Assembly: GCA_945903545.1 (NCBI GenBank)
Contig: CAMDOO010000026.1
Span: forward strand, 1 to 39,504
Length of the DNA stretch: 39,504 bases
From: Opitutus sp. GAS368
Lineage (GTDB): Bacteria; Verrucomicrobiota; Verrucomicrobiia; Opitutales; Opitutaceae
Reading direction: 5' to 3'
Made by a program: the position numbers and the translations under genes. Under the pieces are notes generated by a model. It had not been told where the DNA came from and did not search any database. It saw only the letters and a program-made list of their open reading frames with translations. Positions 10,902 through 18,047 of this stretch are shown piece by piece; within the stretch, counting starts at the first letter, position 1, and every line of letters begins with the position of its first letter.

Positions 10902-11759
10902 TCAAACGCCGCGGCGGCGGCGCCAACGGAACAGCGCGCCCAGCAGGCTGCCGCCGCCCAGCAGCGCCCACGTCGCGGGCTCGGGAATGGCCGAGAAATC
11001 CCCAATCTTGTAGCCCTGCCACAGTCCGCCCGGACCGTCCGTGATGAAAACCCGCCCGTTCGCGATGCTGAGGCTGAAGTTCGGATCAAAACCCGTGCCG
11101 GCACCGACCAGCGTGGTGGTCCCGATCCGGTTCCCGAGTGTGTCCCAGACCGACAGCGTGCGATCGACATACGTGAACCAATAATCGCCGGCGGCCGCAA
11201 TGCCACGGTCCTGCGGATAGCTCCCTTCGCCGTTCGCACCCCAGCCGGCGAGGCTCACGGTCCCGAGCAACGTGCCGCTCAGGTTGTAGCGCCGGACGAC
11301 GCCGGCGTTGAACGCCAGGAATTCCTGACCCGCACCGTTGAAGACCACCGCCGACTGCTCGTTCAGGCCGGACAAGTTCACGGAGGTCGCCGAAAAAACC
11401 CCGGGCGACGTCTGCTGGTAGATGGTCCCGTTGCCGTACTGCCGGGCGTACACCGTGCCGCGGCTGTTCGGATTCACGAACACGGAACGGAAATCCAGGC
11501 CCGGGGAAAAAGTCTGCACAAGCGTGCCATTGCTCGTGATCTGGGCATAACGCACGCCGCTGGTGCTTCCGCCCGAGGACGTCCAATAATGGGTGCCGTC
11601 GAACGTGATCGTCATGGACGAGGAACCCAGCGGATCGGAAAACGTGACATCCGCCGTGTAGCTTGAAAGCAGGCCCGCCGCGGCCACGGCCCGGGTGCCA
11701 TGGAAAAAGCCGAGCGCGAGCACGGTGAGAATGACCAGTTTTCTCGAAGTTGCTTTCAT
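10902..11759 (-). CDS. PEP-CTERM sorting-signal protein
   Basis: A 285-residue exported protein. The N-terminal signal peptide runs to about ATRAVAAAG-like cleavage near residue 28. The C-terminus is a textbook PEP-CTERM tail: IPEPATWALLGG, a short hydrophobic helix, then RWRRRRG. Such tails direct sorting and processing by an exosortase (EpsH/XrtA type) and are common in exopolysaccharide-making bacteria, Verrucomicrobia included. The middle is rich in Gly, Ser, Thr and Asn with repeated short beta-strands (VRRYNLSGTLLGTVSLAGWG), like a beta-propeller fragment. No exosortase is in this window. Ligand or structural role unknown. Confidence 0.85.
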   Translation of the reverse strand: MKATSRKLVILTVLALGFFHGTRAVAAAGLLSSYTADVTFSDPLGSSSMTITFDGTHYWTSSGGSTSGVRYAQITSNGTLVQTFSPGLDFRSVFVNPNSRGTVYARQYGNGTIYQQTSPGVFSATSVNLSGLNEQSAVVFNGAGQEFLAFNAGVVRRYNLSGTLLGTVSLAGWGANGEGSYPQDRGIAAAGDYWFTYVDRTLSVWDTLGNRIGTTTLVGAGTGFDPNFSLSIANGRVFITDGPGGLWQGYKIGDFSAIPEPATWALLGGGSLLGALFRWRRRRGV

Positions 11760-12019
11760 GAAGACCCACGGAGGCTGTCTTGGCGCTGATTTCTCGCAAT
11801 AAATTTAGCTGGGTCCTCTGCCCCGGCGCTTCTCCTTTTGTCGAGCGTAGCCGGAATCTTTCAGAAGCTACCGATCTCCAAGCAGCTGGGTCCGATCAGC
11901 CTGCATTGCCTTGAGCGACTCCCCGGGGGTCGCCACCGATCCTCCCCATCATTTAAACGAATTTACACCGCGCGTGCCTTAAAGTCTCGTGGCCCATCGT
12001 CCGCACTCCCGCCCAACCC
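11760..12019. other. Intergenic gap before purU
   Basis: 260 bp between divergent genes. It must hold the promoters for both the PEP-CTERM gene and purU. An A/T-richer tract around 11950-11965 (CATCATTTAAACGAATTTAC) is the best promoter candidate for purU. I see no repeat or RNA gene. Confidence 0.35.
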
Positions 12020-12877
12020 ATGCCCGCTCCCGTCACCCTCGTCGCCTTGCTGCATGGTCCCGACCAACCGGGACTGGTGGCGCGCGTCGCCGGCTGGATT
12101 TTTGCCCGCGGCGGCAATATTCTCCACGCGGACCAGCACCGTGACATGGAAGAGGGAATTTTCTTCCAGCGCATCGAGTGGGTGCCGGTGCGCGAGTCCA
12201 GCGCCGGCCATGAGGCGGAAGAGTTTCTCGCCTTCGCGGCCTCGCTCGGGATGCAGGCGCGGATCCGCCACTCCGGCCGGAAACCGCGTGTGGCGGTCTT
12301 GGTCTCGAAAGCCGACCACTGTTTTCACGACCTCGCCCTGCGCTGGCGTGCCGGGGAGTTCTCCGGGGAGTTGGTCGCGGTCATCTCCAACCACCGGGAT
12401 TTGGCGGCAACCGCCAAATCCTATGGGCTGCCTTTTCATCACATTCCGGTGACGCAGAAAACGAAGGCCGCGGCGGAAAAACGCCAACTGGCGCTCCTGC
12501 GAAAGCAGCGGGTCGAGCTGGTGGTCCTCGCCCGTTACATGCAGATCTTGTCCGGAACATTCCTCCAGGAATTTTCCGGACCGGTGATCAACATCCACCA
12601 CTCTTTTCTCCCGGCGTTCGCCGGCGGCCGGCCTTACCACCAGGCCCACGCCCGCGGCGTGAAGCTGATCGGGGCCACGGCGCACTACGCGACCAAGGAT
12701 CTCGATGAGGGCCCGATCATCCATCAGGACGTGGCCCGCGTGACGCATCGCCACGGCGTCGATGACCTCATCCGCATGGGCCGCGACCTGGAGAAGCGCG
12801 TGCTGGCGCAGGCCGTGCGCTGGCACCTCGAGGGCCGCACCCTCGCCTATCGCAACAAGACGGTGGTGTTCGACTAG
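12020..12877 (+). CDS. purU: Formyltetrahydrofolate deformylase
   Basis: 285 residues, close to the E. coli enzyme. It hydrolyses 10-formyl-THF to formate and THF, balancing one-carbon pools and feeding formate to PurT-type purine synthesis. An ACT domain occupies residues 6-80 (LLHGPDQPGLVARVAGWIF). The formyltransferase domain follows from about 90. The catalytic Asn/His lie in NIHHSFLPAFAG and the Asp in KDLDEGPII. The ATG at 12020 is the first in-frame start that gives the ACT strand; a longer overlapping frame is a shadow. It is a single-gene unit. Confidence 0.95.
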   Translation: MPAPVTLVALLHGPDQPGLVARVAGWIFARGGNILHADQHRDMEEGIFFQRIEWVPVRESSAGHEAEEFLAFAASLGMQARIRHSGRKPRVAVLVSKADHCFHDLALRWRAGEFSGELVAVISNHRDLAATAKSYGLPFHHIPVTQKTKAAAEKRQLALLRKQRVELVVLARYMQILSGTFLQEFSGPVINIHHSFLPAFAGGRPYHQAHARGVKLIGATAHYATKDLDEGPIIHQDVARVTHRHGVDDLIRMGRDLEKRVLAQAVRWHLEGRTLAYRNKTVVFD

Positions 12878-12997
12878 CGGGACGGCGCTAGCAGGCGCTA
12901 TAACGTAATTTCCGGGCCCGATCTTTCACGGAAAATTTTTCGGGAGAAAGTATTTCGCTGCGTCTACCGCCCAAGGCAGAGCCCGGCTTACTGGCGC

Positions 12998-13837
12998 ATG
13001 AATCCAGAGCTCCATCCCTCATCAGACCGATCGGTCGGATCCGACGGATCAGTCCGATCCTCCGGCAAGTCCGAAACCGGCCCCCTGCGCCCCGGCGGCG
13101 GCTATCGCGGCCTCAAGAGTTTCCGAGCCGCCTCCACGGTCTACGATGCCGCCGTTTCCTTTACCCAGCGCTTCCTGGATCCCCGCTCGCGGACTGTGGA
13201 CCAGATGGTGCAAGCGGCGCGCAGCGGCCGGCAGAACATCGCCGAGAGCAGCCGTGCCTCCCGCAACTCGAGCCAGACGGAGCTGCGCTTGGTGGGCGTC
13301 GCCCGCGCCAGCCTCGATGAGCTTTTGCTGGATTTTGAGGATTTCCTGCGGCAGCGAAAACTGCGGCAATGGACCAAGGATGATCCGGAGGCGAAGGCGG
13401 TCTGCGCGTTGGCGGCTTACCGGGTAGATCCAGAATATCGGACCGAGCGGTCGGATCCGTCTGATCAGTCCGATCTTGCCGCCTACCGGCAATGGCTCAG
13501 GCACGCCGATCCCGCTATCGTGGCCAACGCCATCATCTGCCTGATCCACCAGACCAACTACCTGCTCGACCGGCAGCTGCAGGCTCTGGAACGCGAATTC
13601 ATCACCGAGGGCGGCGACACGGAACGGTTGGCCGCCGCGAGGCTGGCCCATCGGCGACAAGAGCATCGGACCGATCAGTCGGATCCGACCGATCGGTCCA
13701 ATAAGGAATCTCCGCGCTGCCCGAAATGCGGTGGCCTGATGGCCATGCGCACCGCCCGCACCGGTCGCCATGCCGGCCAATCCTTCTGGGGCTGCCTCGG
13801 TTTTCCCGAGTGCCGGGGAATACTGCCCGCCAAATAA
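12998..13837 (+). CDS. Four-helix-bundle suffix protein with C-terminal zinc ribbon
   Basis: A 279-residue protein. A four-helix domain of the 23S-intervening-sequence/Avd-like type spans about residues 37-210 (GLKSFRAASTVYDAAVSFT; RQNIAESSRASRNSSQTE; DELLLDFEDFL). A C4 topoisomerase-type zinc ribbon follows at 240-276 (CPKCGG ... CWGCLGFPECRG). It matches the four-helix-bundle-suffix group; function is unknown, though nucleic-acid binding is plausible. Three palindromic DNA repeats are translated in frame: residues 10-21 (DRSVGSDGSVRS), 148-160 (RTERSDPSDQSD) and 223-235 (RTDQSDPTDRSN). They sit at the N-terminal tail, an interhelix loop and the linker before the zinc ribbon. This suggests tolerated insertions. 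Confidence 0.8.
   Translation: MNPELHPSSDRSVGSDGSVRSSGKSETGPLRPGGGYRGLKSFRAASTVYDAAVSFTQRFLDPRSRTVDQMVQAARSGRQNIAESSRASRNSSQTELRLVGVARASLDELLLDFEDFLRQRKLRQWTKDDPEAKAVCALAAYRVDPEYRTERSDPSDQSDLAAYRQWLRHADPAIVANAIICLIHQTNYLLDRQLQALEREFITEGGDTERLAAARLAHRRQEHRTDQSDPTDRSNKESPRCPKCGGLMAMRTARTGRHAGQSFWGCLGFPECRGILPAK
13025..13059. repeat. GATCGGTC-type palindromic repeat, copy 1 (coding)
   Basis: GACCGATCGGTCGGATCCGA followed by CGGATCAGTCCGATC. It lies within the first codons of the four-helix protein and is read as Ser/Asp/Gly/Arg-rich sequence. It is in the same orientation as the copy at 13441 and inverted relative to that at 13665. Confidence 0.85.
13441..13475. repeat. GATCGGTC-type palindromic repeat, copy 2 (coding)
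   Basis: Begins GACCGAGCGGTCGGATCCGT and ends GATCAGTCCGATC. It falls at a predicted loop of the four-helix domain, in the same orientation as copy 1. Confidence 0.85.
13665..13699. repeat. GATCGGTC-type palindromic repeat, copy 3 (coding, inverted)
   Basis: Begins ATCGGACCGATCAGTCGGAT and ends CCGACCGATCGGTCC, matching the reverse complement of copy 1. It encodes the linker between helices and zinc ribbon. Confidence 0.85.
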
Positions 13838-13840
13838 AAT

Positions 13841-13870
13841 GGGCCCGCCGGTAAGGGCGGGCCCAGGGAA
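13841..13870 (-). terminator. Intrinsic terminator of the BMC operon
   Basis: Stem GGGCCCGCC/GGCGGGCCC (9 bp) with a 6-nt loop at 13841-13864. Read on the minus strand it is followed by ATTTTATTT, so it best serves the leftward BMC transcript ending with the aldolase gene. It may also stop the convergent four-helix gene. Confidence 0.8.
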
Positions 13871-13885
13871 CGGTCGATTCAGGGG

Positions 13886-14953
13886 TTACTTCTTACCAAT
13901 TTGTTTCATCAGCTGCTCGGTGATCTGCTGCACGAGCGCCTCGACCGACGGGTCGGATTTGACGGCATCGCCCTCGGTATCAGGCGCGAGGCAGGTCGCG
14001 GTTGGGCGGAAGTCGGCGCTGTCGCAGAGCTCGCACTCCTTGAGGTTGGCGCGGGGATCCGTCATGCCGAGCTTCTGGCGGATGTTGATCAGCTCCTTCG
14101 CCTGGCCGCCGGTGAAGCGGTGCAGGCCGCCGCCGAGGCTGGCAGCAAAGCCGACGGTGCGGCAGTAGGAGTCGATGTTCTCCATCTTCCAGTAGGCATC
14201 CTCGACGTCCTTGCCCCAGCAGATGACGCCATGGTTCTCCATCAGTACCGCCTGGTGGACCTTGCCGACCTCGCCGACCTCGTCGGCGTTTTCCTTCGAG
14301 CCGGGGGTCTTGTAGGTGGCGACACCGATCTTGCCGAGGAACACCTCGGCCTCGGGGATAAGGCAGGAGGGAATGTCGACGTTGGAGATGGCAAAGGCCG
14401 TGGCGTGCGGCGGGTGCGCGTGCACGCAGGACTTGGCCGCGGGCTGGCGCTTCATGATGCCGAAGTGCGTCATCGCCTCGCTGGTGCGGACGCGCGTGCC
14501 GGCGAGCTGCTTGCCGTCGAGGTCGACGAGGCAGATGTCCTCGGGCTTCATGAAGCCCTTGCAGATCAGGGTCGGCGTGCAGAGGGCGAGATTGTCGCCG
14601 ACGCGGACGGTGATGTTGCCGCCGTTGCCATCGGTGTACTCGCGCACCCAGAGACGGCGGCCGATGTCGCAGATGCGATCCTTGAGGACCTGCATGTCCG
14701 CCGAATGGAAGAACTTCTCGAGGTCGGCGGCCGACTTCGCGTCGGCGCCGGGCTTCCAGCGGTACTCGAGGTCGGGGGTCTTCGGAGTCGAGGGCCCTTT
14801 GCTAGCGGCGGCTGGAGCTGCCGCGGTAGTCTTGCCCGCGCGACCGCCATAAAGCAGATCGCGGGCGGAGGGCGTCAGGATGGAGCCGGCGGGCGGTTGC
14901 TCGCCCTTGCGCTGGAGTTCCTCGGCATCTTGAACGGTGATGACTTTGGCCAT
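13886..14953 (-). CDS. BMC-associated class II aldolase (fuculose/rhamnulose-1-phosphate type)
   Basis: 355 residues, longer than ordinary FucA (about 215) because of added tails. The core (about 85-300) is the AraD/FucA fold: GNGGNITVRV for phosphate binding, VHAHPPHATAFA for the zinc histidines, PEAEVFLG with the likely catalytic Glu, and MENHGVICWG. It should cleave L-fuculose-1-P or L-rhamnulose-1-P to DHAP and lactaldehyde. The N-terminus carries a motif like that of EutT/EutQ (ITVQDAEELQRKGEQ ... SILTPSARDLL). The C-terminus (SVEALVQQITEQLMKQIG) is an amphipathic helix typical of encapsulation peptides. It is the last gene of the BMC operon and is followed by the terminator. The substrate stereochemistry is inferred from PV-type BMCs. 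Confidence 0.9.
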   Translation of the reverse strand: MAKVITVQDAEELQRKGEQPPAGSILTPSARDLLYGGRAGKTTAAAPAAASKGPSTPKTPDLEYRWKPGADAKSAADLEKFFHSADMQVLKDRICDIGRRLWVREYTDGNGGNITVRVGDNLALCTPTLICKGFMKPEDICLVDLDGKQLAGTRVRTSEAMTHFGIMKRQPAAKSCVHAHPPHATAFAISNVDIPSCLIPEAEVFLGKIGVATYKTPGSKENADEVGEVGKVHQAVLMENHGVICWGKDVEDAYWKMENIDSYCRTVGFAASLGGGLHRFTGGQAKELINIRQKLGMTDPRANLKECELCDSADFRPTATCLAPDTEGDAVKSDPSVEALVQQITEQLMKQIGKK

Positions 14954-14954
14954 G

Positions 14955-15001
14955 GGAAATTAGGAGTTGGGAGAGGGGAGATCGGAGATGGGGAAAGGAG
15001 G
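14955..15001. repeat. Purine-rich low-complexity tract in the BMC operon
   Basis: A G/A-rich stretch (GGAGTTGGGAGAGGGGAGAT, then CGGAGATGGGGAAAGG) in the 51-bp gap between a BMC-P gene and the aldolase gene. On the coding (minus) strand it is a C/T tract, so it cannot be the ribosome binding site. It resembles the other short repeats in this operon's gaps. Confidence 0.45.
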
Positions 15002-15004
15002 CGG

Positions 15005-15307
15005 CTACTTGGCGGCCGGCGGATTGTAGAAGACCTGGTCGATGAGCGCGGCGTTGAAGGCATCCACCGGCATCGGGTTCTCGAATGGTGCGCTGGCCTC
15101 GGCGCCCTCGGTGAAGCCGATCAGGTGTCCCTGCCCTGCGCCGAGATTGTCGTACACGACCAGGCTCATGCCCTTGGCCAACGGCGAGATCGGGCCGCCC
15201 TTGAGCTGTTCCCGGCCGCACGGCTGCACGAGCAGGAAGCGGCCGCCCTTGTAGGCGGGATCCTGGTGCGAGAGGGAGACTTTACCGATGACGTGGCCGA
15301 GGCGCAT
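15005..15307 (-). CDS. BMC-P pentameric shell vertex protein (EutN/CcmL), copy 1
   Basis: A 100-residue EutN/CcmL-family protein; pentamers cap the vertices of the polyhedral shell. Family landmarks are MRLGHVIGKV, then GRFLLVQP, VVYDNLGAGQGHLIGF and a final hydrophobic strand (NAALIDQVFY). It begins 2 bp after the stop of the upstream BMC-P, so the two are probably translationally coupled. PV-type BMCs are known to carry three different pentamers, as here. Confidence 0.93.
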   Translation of the reverse strand: MRLGHVIGKVSLSHQDPAYKGGRFLLVQPCGREQLKGGPISPLAKGMSLVVYDNLGAGQGHLIGFTEGAEASAPFENPMPVDAFNAALIDQVFYNPPAAK

Positions 15308-15309
15308 GG

Positions 15310-15582
15310 TCAGACGGTGGCTGGATCGGGATCAACGATCGCCATGATGATGTTGCGGAGCGGGGACTTTTCGTCGCCGACGTGCTTGCGCGTGTGCGAA
15401 CCGTCGGTCGAGACCAGCACATGCTCGTGCAGGCCGGCGCTGAGCGGGTCGATCGCGAGGATCGGCGTACCTTCCTCCTGGCCGTGCTCGTCGAGCGGCT
15501 GGCAGATGATCGAGCGGCAACCCACCATGCTGGGATGGCAGATCGTCGTCACCACCACTCCGTCGACGCGGGCGAGGATCAT
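15310..15582 (-). CDS. BMC-P pentameric shell vertex protein (EutN/CcmL), copy 2
   Basis: 90 residues from the ATG at 15582 (MILARVDGVVVTTICHPSMV). This start is preferred over an in-frame ATG at 15621 because GGAGGGG stands at the right distance before it and the N-terminus then fits the family. The landmarks AIDPLSAGLHEHVLVSTDGS and IIMAIVD close the beta-barrel. It is the most divergent of the three pentamers: the usual GAG loop reads SAG, and several His and Cys residues are present. Confidence 0.9.
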   Translation of the reverse strand: MILARVDGVVVTTICHPSMVGCRSIICQPLDEHGQEEGTPILAIDPLSAGLHEHVLVSTDGSHTRKHVGDEKSPLRNIIMAIVDPDPATV

Positions 15583-15703
15583 GCTGACCCCTCCGGGGAA
15601 GTGACAAGTGACAGGTGGCAAGTGACAAGCGCCCAGCAGGTGAGCCGACCGAGATCGGTCGCATGCTCCTGCCCCTTGGTCCTTGTTGCTTGGTTCTTCA
15701 CCT
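15583..15703. repeat. GTGACAAGTGAC repeat in a BMC operon gap
   Basis: The tandem-like run AAGTGACAAGTGACAGGTGG continuing CAAGTGACAAG lies at 15598-15627 in the 121-bp space between two operon genes. The same wording returns at 37397-37490. The rest of the gap (CCGACCGAGATCGGTCG) contains a short palindrome. Confidence 0.6.
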
Positions 15704-17176
15704 TCAGGAGAGCTTGAGGCCGTCCACCGTCACGCTGCGGCGGGTGCGGGTGAAGGTCTTCGGGTTGGTGATGCCCTCGCCGGTGGTGGTGGCGATCGAG
15801 TAGCTGAGGTAGCCCTCGCCGCCGAGGCCGAGGCCGGCGGTCGACGGGCCGTTCTTGACGAAGAGCGTGGTGTCGAGCGCCCGGGCCATCATCGTCATGT
15901 GGTCGAGGTTCAGCGAGTGGATGATCGCAGAGTGCTTGTAGCCGTGCTCCGACTTCTTCGCGAACTCGATGCCCTGCTCGATGCTCTTCACGGCGACGAC
16001 CGGGATCATCGGCATCATCTGCTCCTCCATGACGAAGAGGTTCTCGACGTCGGTCTGGGCGAAAAGGATCGGGGTCGCCGCGGGGGCGGAAACGCCGGCA
16101 ACCTTGGCCAGGACGGCCGCGTCGGCGCCAACGTACTTGCGGTTGACCGCGGGATGGGAGCAGCCGCCCGCGTCCTTCGTGAAGGTGAAGGCCTCGGCGG
16201 CGAGCTTCTCGACCTGCTGGGCGTTGAGCTGCACGGCGCCGGCGCCCCGGAGGGCATCGATGAACTTGGCCGCATGCTGCTCGAGCACGAAGACCTGCTT
16301 CTCGCCGATGCAGAGGAGATTGTTGTCGAAGCCGCCGCCCGAGACGACATCCCCGGCCGCCTTCTGCAGGCTGCCGGTGCCGTCGACCAGCACGGGGGGA
16401 TTGCCCGGACCGGCGCAGATGGCACGCTTGCCGGACTTCATGGCGGCGTTGACGACGGCCGGGCCGCCGGTGACGCAGAGGAGGCGGACAAACTCGTTCT
16501 TGGTCAGGGCGTCGAAGGTGTCGAGGGACGGCTTCTCGACGGTGCAGACAAGATTCTCGATCCCGAGCGCGGCGTGGATGGCCTCGTTGTAGGCCCGCAC
16601 GGCCAGGGCCGCGGAACGCGCGCCACCCGGGTGCGGGTTGAAGACCACCGAGTTGCCGGCGGCGACGATGTTGATGATGTTGCCGCTGAGCGTGGGCACC
16701 GAGTGGGTGACCGGGAGGATGGCGCCGACGACGCCGAACGGCGTGTACTCTTCCAGCGTGACGCCGTGGTCGCCGCTCAGCCCGTAGGGATTGAGCCACT
16801 CGACCCCGGGCACGAGCTTCACGATCTGGAGCTTGGCGACCTTGTGCTCAAGGCGGCCGATCTTGGTCTCCTCGAACTCGAACTTGCCCCACTCTTCCGC
16901 CTTGGCCGTGGCCATGGCCTTGATGATCTCGACGACCTTCGCGCGGCCGGCAAAGCCCTTCTGCTTGAGCTGCTCGAAGGCGTCCTGCGCGGCGGCGCAG
17001 GCGTCCTTCATCTCATCGAACACGCCGAAGCGCGGGCCGGAGCGGCGCACCGCCGGGGCGGCGGCCGGAGCCGGGGCCGCGGGGGCGGACGCGCCGGGCA
17101 GGCGTCCGAGGTTGCGCAGAACGTCCTCCACGACGGCGCGCAGGGCTTTTTCATCCAGTTGCAGGGTGGAACTCAT
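15704..17176 (-). CDS. BMC CoA-acylating aldehyde dehydrogenase (PduP-like)
   Basis: 490 residues. It oxidises an aldehyde, here probably lactaldehyde, to its acyl-CoA with NAD inside the shell. The N-terminal helix EKALRAVVEDVLRNLGRL followed by a Pro/Ala linker (to about residue 45) is a typical encapsulation peptide. The catalytic core has FGVVGAILPVTHSVPT (cofactor site), NSVVFNPHPG, GPGNPPVLVDGTG and the nucleophile Cys in NNLLCIGEKQ, followed by EEQMMPMIPVV. CoA is recycled by PduL, encoded at the head of the operon. The match to the PduP/EutE class rather than the hydrolytic ALDH class is clear. Confidence 0.93.
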   Translation of the reverse strand: MSSTLQLDEKALRAVVEDVLRNLGRLPGASAPAAPAPAAAPAVRRSGPRFGVFDEMKDACAAAQDAFEQLKQKGFAGRAKVVEIIKAMATAKAEEWGKFEFEETKIGRLEHKVAKLQIVKLVPGVEWLNPYGLSGDHGVTLEEYTPFGVVGAILPVTHSVPTLSGNIINIVAAGNSVVFNPHPGGARSAALAVRAYNEAIHAALGIENLVCTVEKPSLDTFDALTKNEFVRLLCVTGGPAVVNAAMKSGKRAICAGPGNPPVLVDGTGSLQKAAGDVVSGGGFDNNLLCIGEKQVFVLEQHAAKFIDALRGAGAVQLNAQQVEKLAAEAFTFTKDAGGCSHPAVNRKYVGADAAVLAKVAGVSAPAATPILFAQTDVENLFVMEEQMMPMIPVVAVKSIEQGIEFAKKSEHGYKHSAIIHSLNLDHMTMMARALDTTLFVKNGPSTAGLGLGGEGYLSYSIATTTGEGITNPKTFTRTRRSVTVDGLKLS

Positions 17177-17235
17177 GAGGGGATTTCCGGAATGATGGGG
17201 AGGGCCAGCGCGGGCGGGAGCGGCTCAGGGCGTGG

Positions 17236-17547
17236 CTACTTCTTGGGCGGGTAAACTTTCTGGTTCAGGACCTCGACGGTATCGACGATGCCGACCACCA
17301 CCGCGTCGACCGGCAGGCTTTTCATGCCCGTGGCCTGGCGCGCGGAGCTGCCCTGGCAGAAGAGCACGAGCTCATCGAGGCCGGCGCCGAGGGTGTCGAC
17401 GCCGACGATGGTGTTGGCCCCGTTGCGGAACTGGGTCGGGTTGGCCTCGTCCACGAGGAGCGGACGCAGCAGCAGCAGTTTGCGACCCTTCATGGCCTCG
17501 TCCTTCTTGGTCGAGACCACGGAGCCGATGACGCGTGCGAGAAACAT
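17236..17547 (-). CDS. BMC-P pentameric shell vertex protein (EutN/CcmL), copy 3
   Basis: 103 residues: MFLARVIGSVVSTKKDEAMK, then GRKLLLLRPLL, GVDTLGAGLDELVLFCQGSS and AVVVGIVDTVEV. This is the most canonical of the three pentamers, with the intact GAG loop and the VGIVD strand. It lies 59 bp upstream of the dehydrogenase gene and shares its transcript. Confidence 0.94.
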   Translation of the reverse strand: MFLARVIGSVVSTKKDEAMKGRKLLLLRPLLVDEANPTQFRNGANTIVGVDTLGAGLDELVLFCQGSSARQATGMKSLPVDAVVVGIVDTVEVLNQKVYPPKK

Positions 17548-17654
17548 GGAGGGGAATTTATGATTTATGACTCACGATTTATGATTTCGGCGCCGGCGGG
17601 CGCCGGCTCGAACAATCATAAATCATCAATCATTGGTCATAAATGGGTTGATCC
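17548..17654. repeat. A+T-rich inverted repeat island in the BMC operon
   Basis: On the plus strand, 17560-17588 has TTTATGATTTATGACTCACG followed by ATTTATGATTT. The partner at 17615-17645 reads AATCATAAATCATCAATCAT then TGGTCATAAATG. The two arms are loosely complementary and strikingly A+T-rich against the GC-rich genes on both sides. It fills the 107-bp gap between a BMC-P and a BMC-H gene. It could be an mRNA stem or an inserted element. Confidence 0.7.
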
Positions 17655-17951
17655 TTATTTCTTCGCGGCGACGGGCGCCTTGGGCAGCACGATCGAGACG
17701 TCGTCGTTCGGGCGCGGGATGACCTGCACGCTGACGACCTCGCCGACGGTGCGGGCGGCCTGGGCGCCGGCATCGGTCGCGGCCTTGACGGCGGCGACGT
17801 CGCCGATGACGACGGCGGTGCAGAGGGCGTTGCCGACCTGCTTCATCGGGCCGTAGAGGCTGACGTTGGCCGACTTGAGCATAGCGTCGGTGCCGGTGAC
17901 GAGGGCGGTGAGACCCCGGGTTTCGAGAAGACCAATGGCTTTAGCGGACAT
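17655..17951 (-). CDS. BMC-H hexameric shell protein, copy 1
   Basis: 98 residues, single BMC domain: [20 protein letters not shown], then [28 protein letters not shown] and [10 protein letters not shown]. Hexamers tile the shell facets. The pore-loop region, usually around a KxGGG-like or GSG motif, reads QVGNALCT, differing from the two other copies, so the pore chemistry should differ. It follows the kinase gene by 96 bp. Confidence 0.95.
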   Translation of the reverse strand: MSAKAIGLLETRGLTALVTGTDAMLKSANVSLYGPMKQVGNALCTAVVIGDVAAVKAATDAGAQAARTVGEVVSVQVIPRPNDDVSIVLPKAPVAAKK

Positions 17952-18047
17952 GTGGGTATGGTGGGTTGGAGGTTTGGTTGAGTTGGTTCGCGGATCCGGC
18001 CTGCGCCCGTGGGGGCCGGCCGGTGCGGTTTCGGTTTCGGAAAGGGA

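Noticed and set aside
13025-13699. CRISPR array suggested by three similar 35-bp repeats
   Set aside because: Spacing is about 416 and 224 bp, the third copy is inverted, all lie in one coding frame, and no cas genes are present.
15683-17254. 523-residue plus-strand open frame across the aldehyde dehydrogenase gene
   Set aside because: Shadow of the well-supported minus-strand dehydrogenase; no domain motifs.
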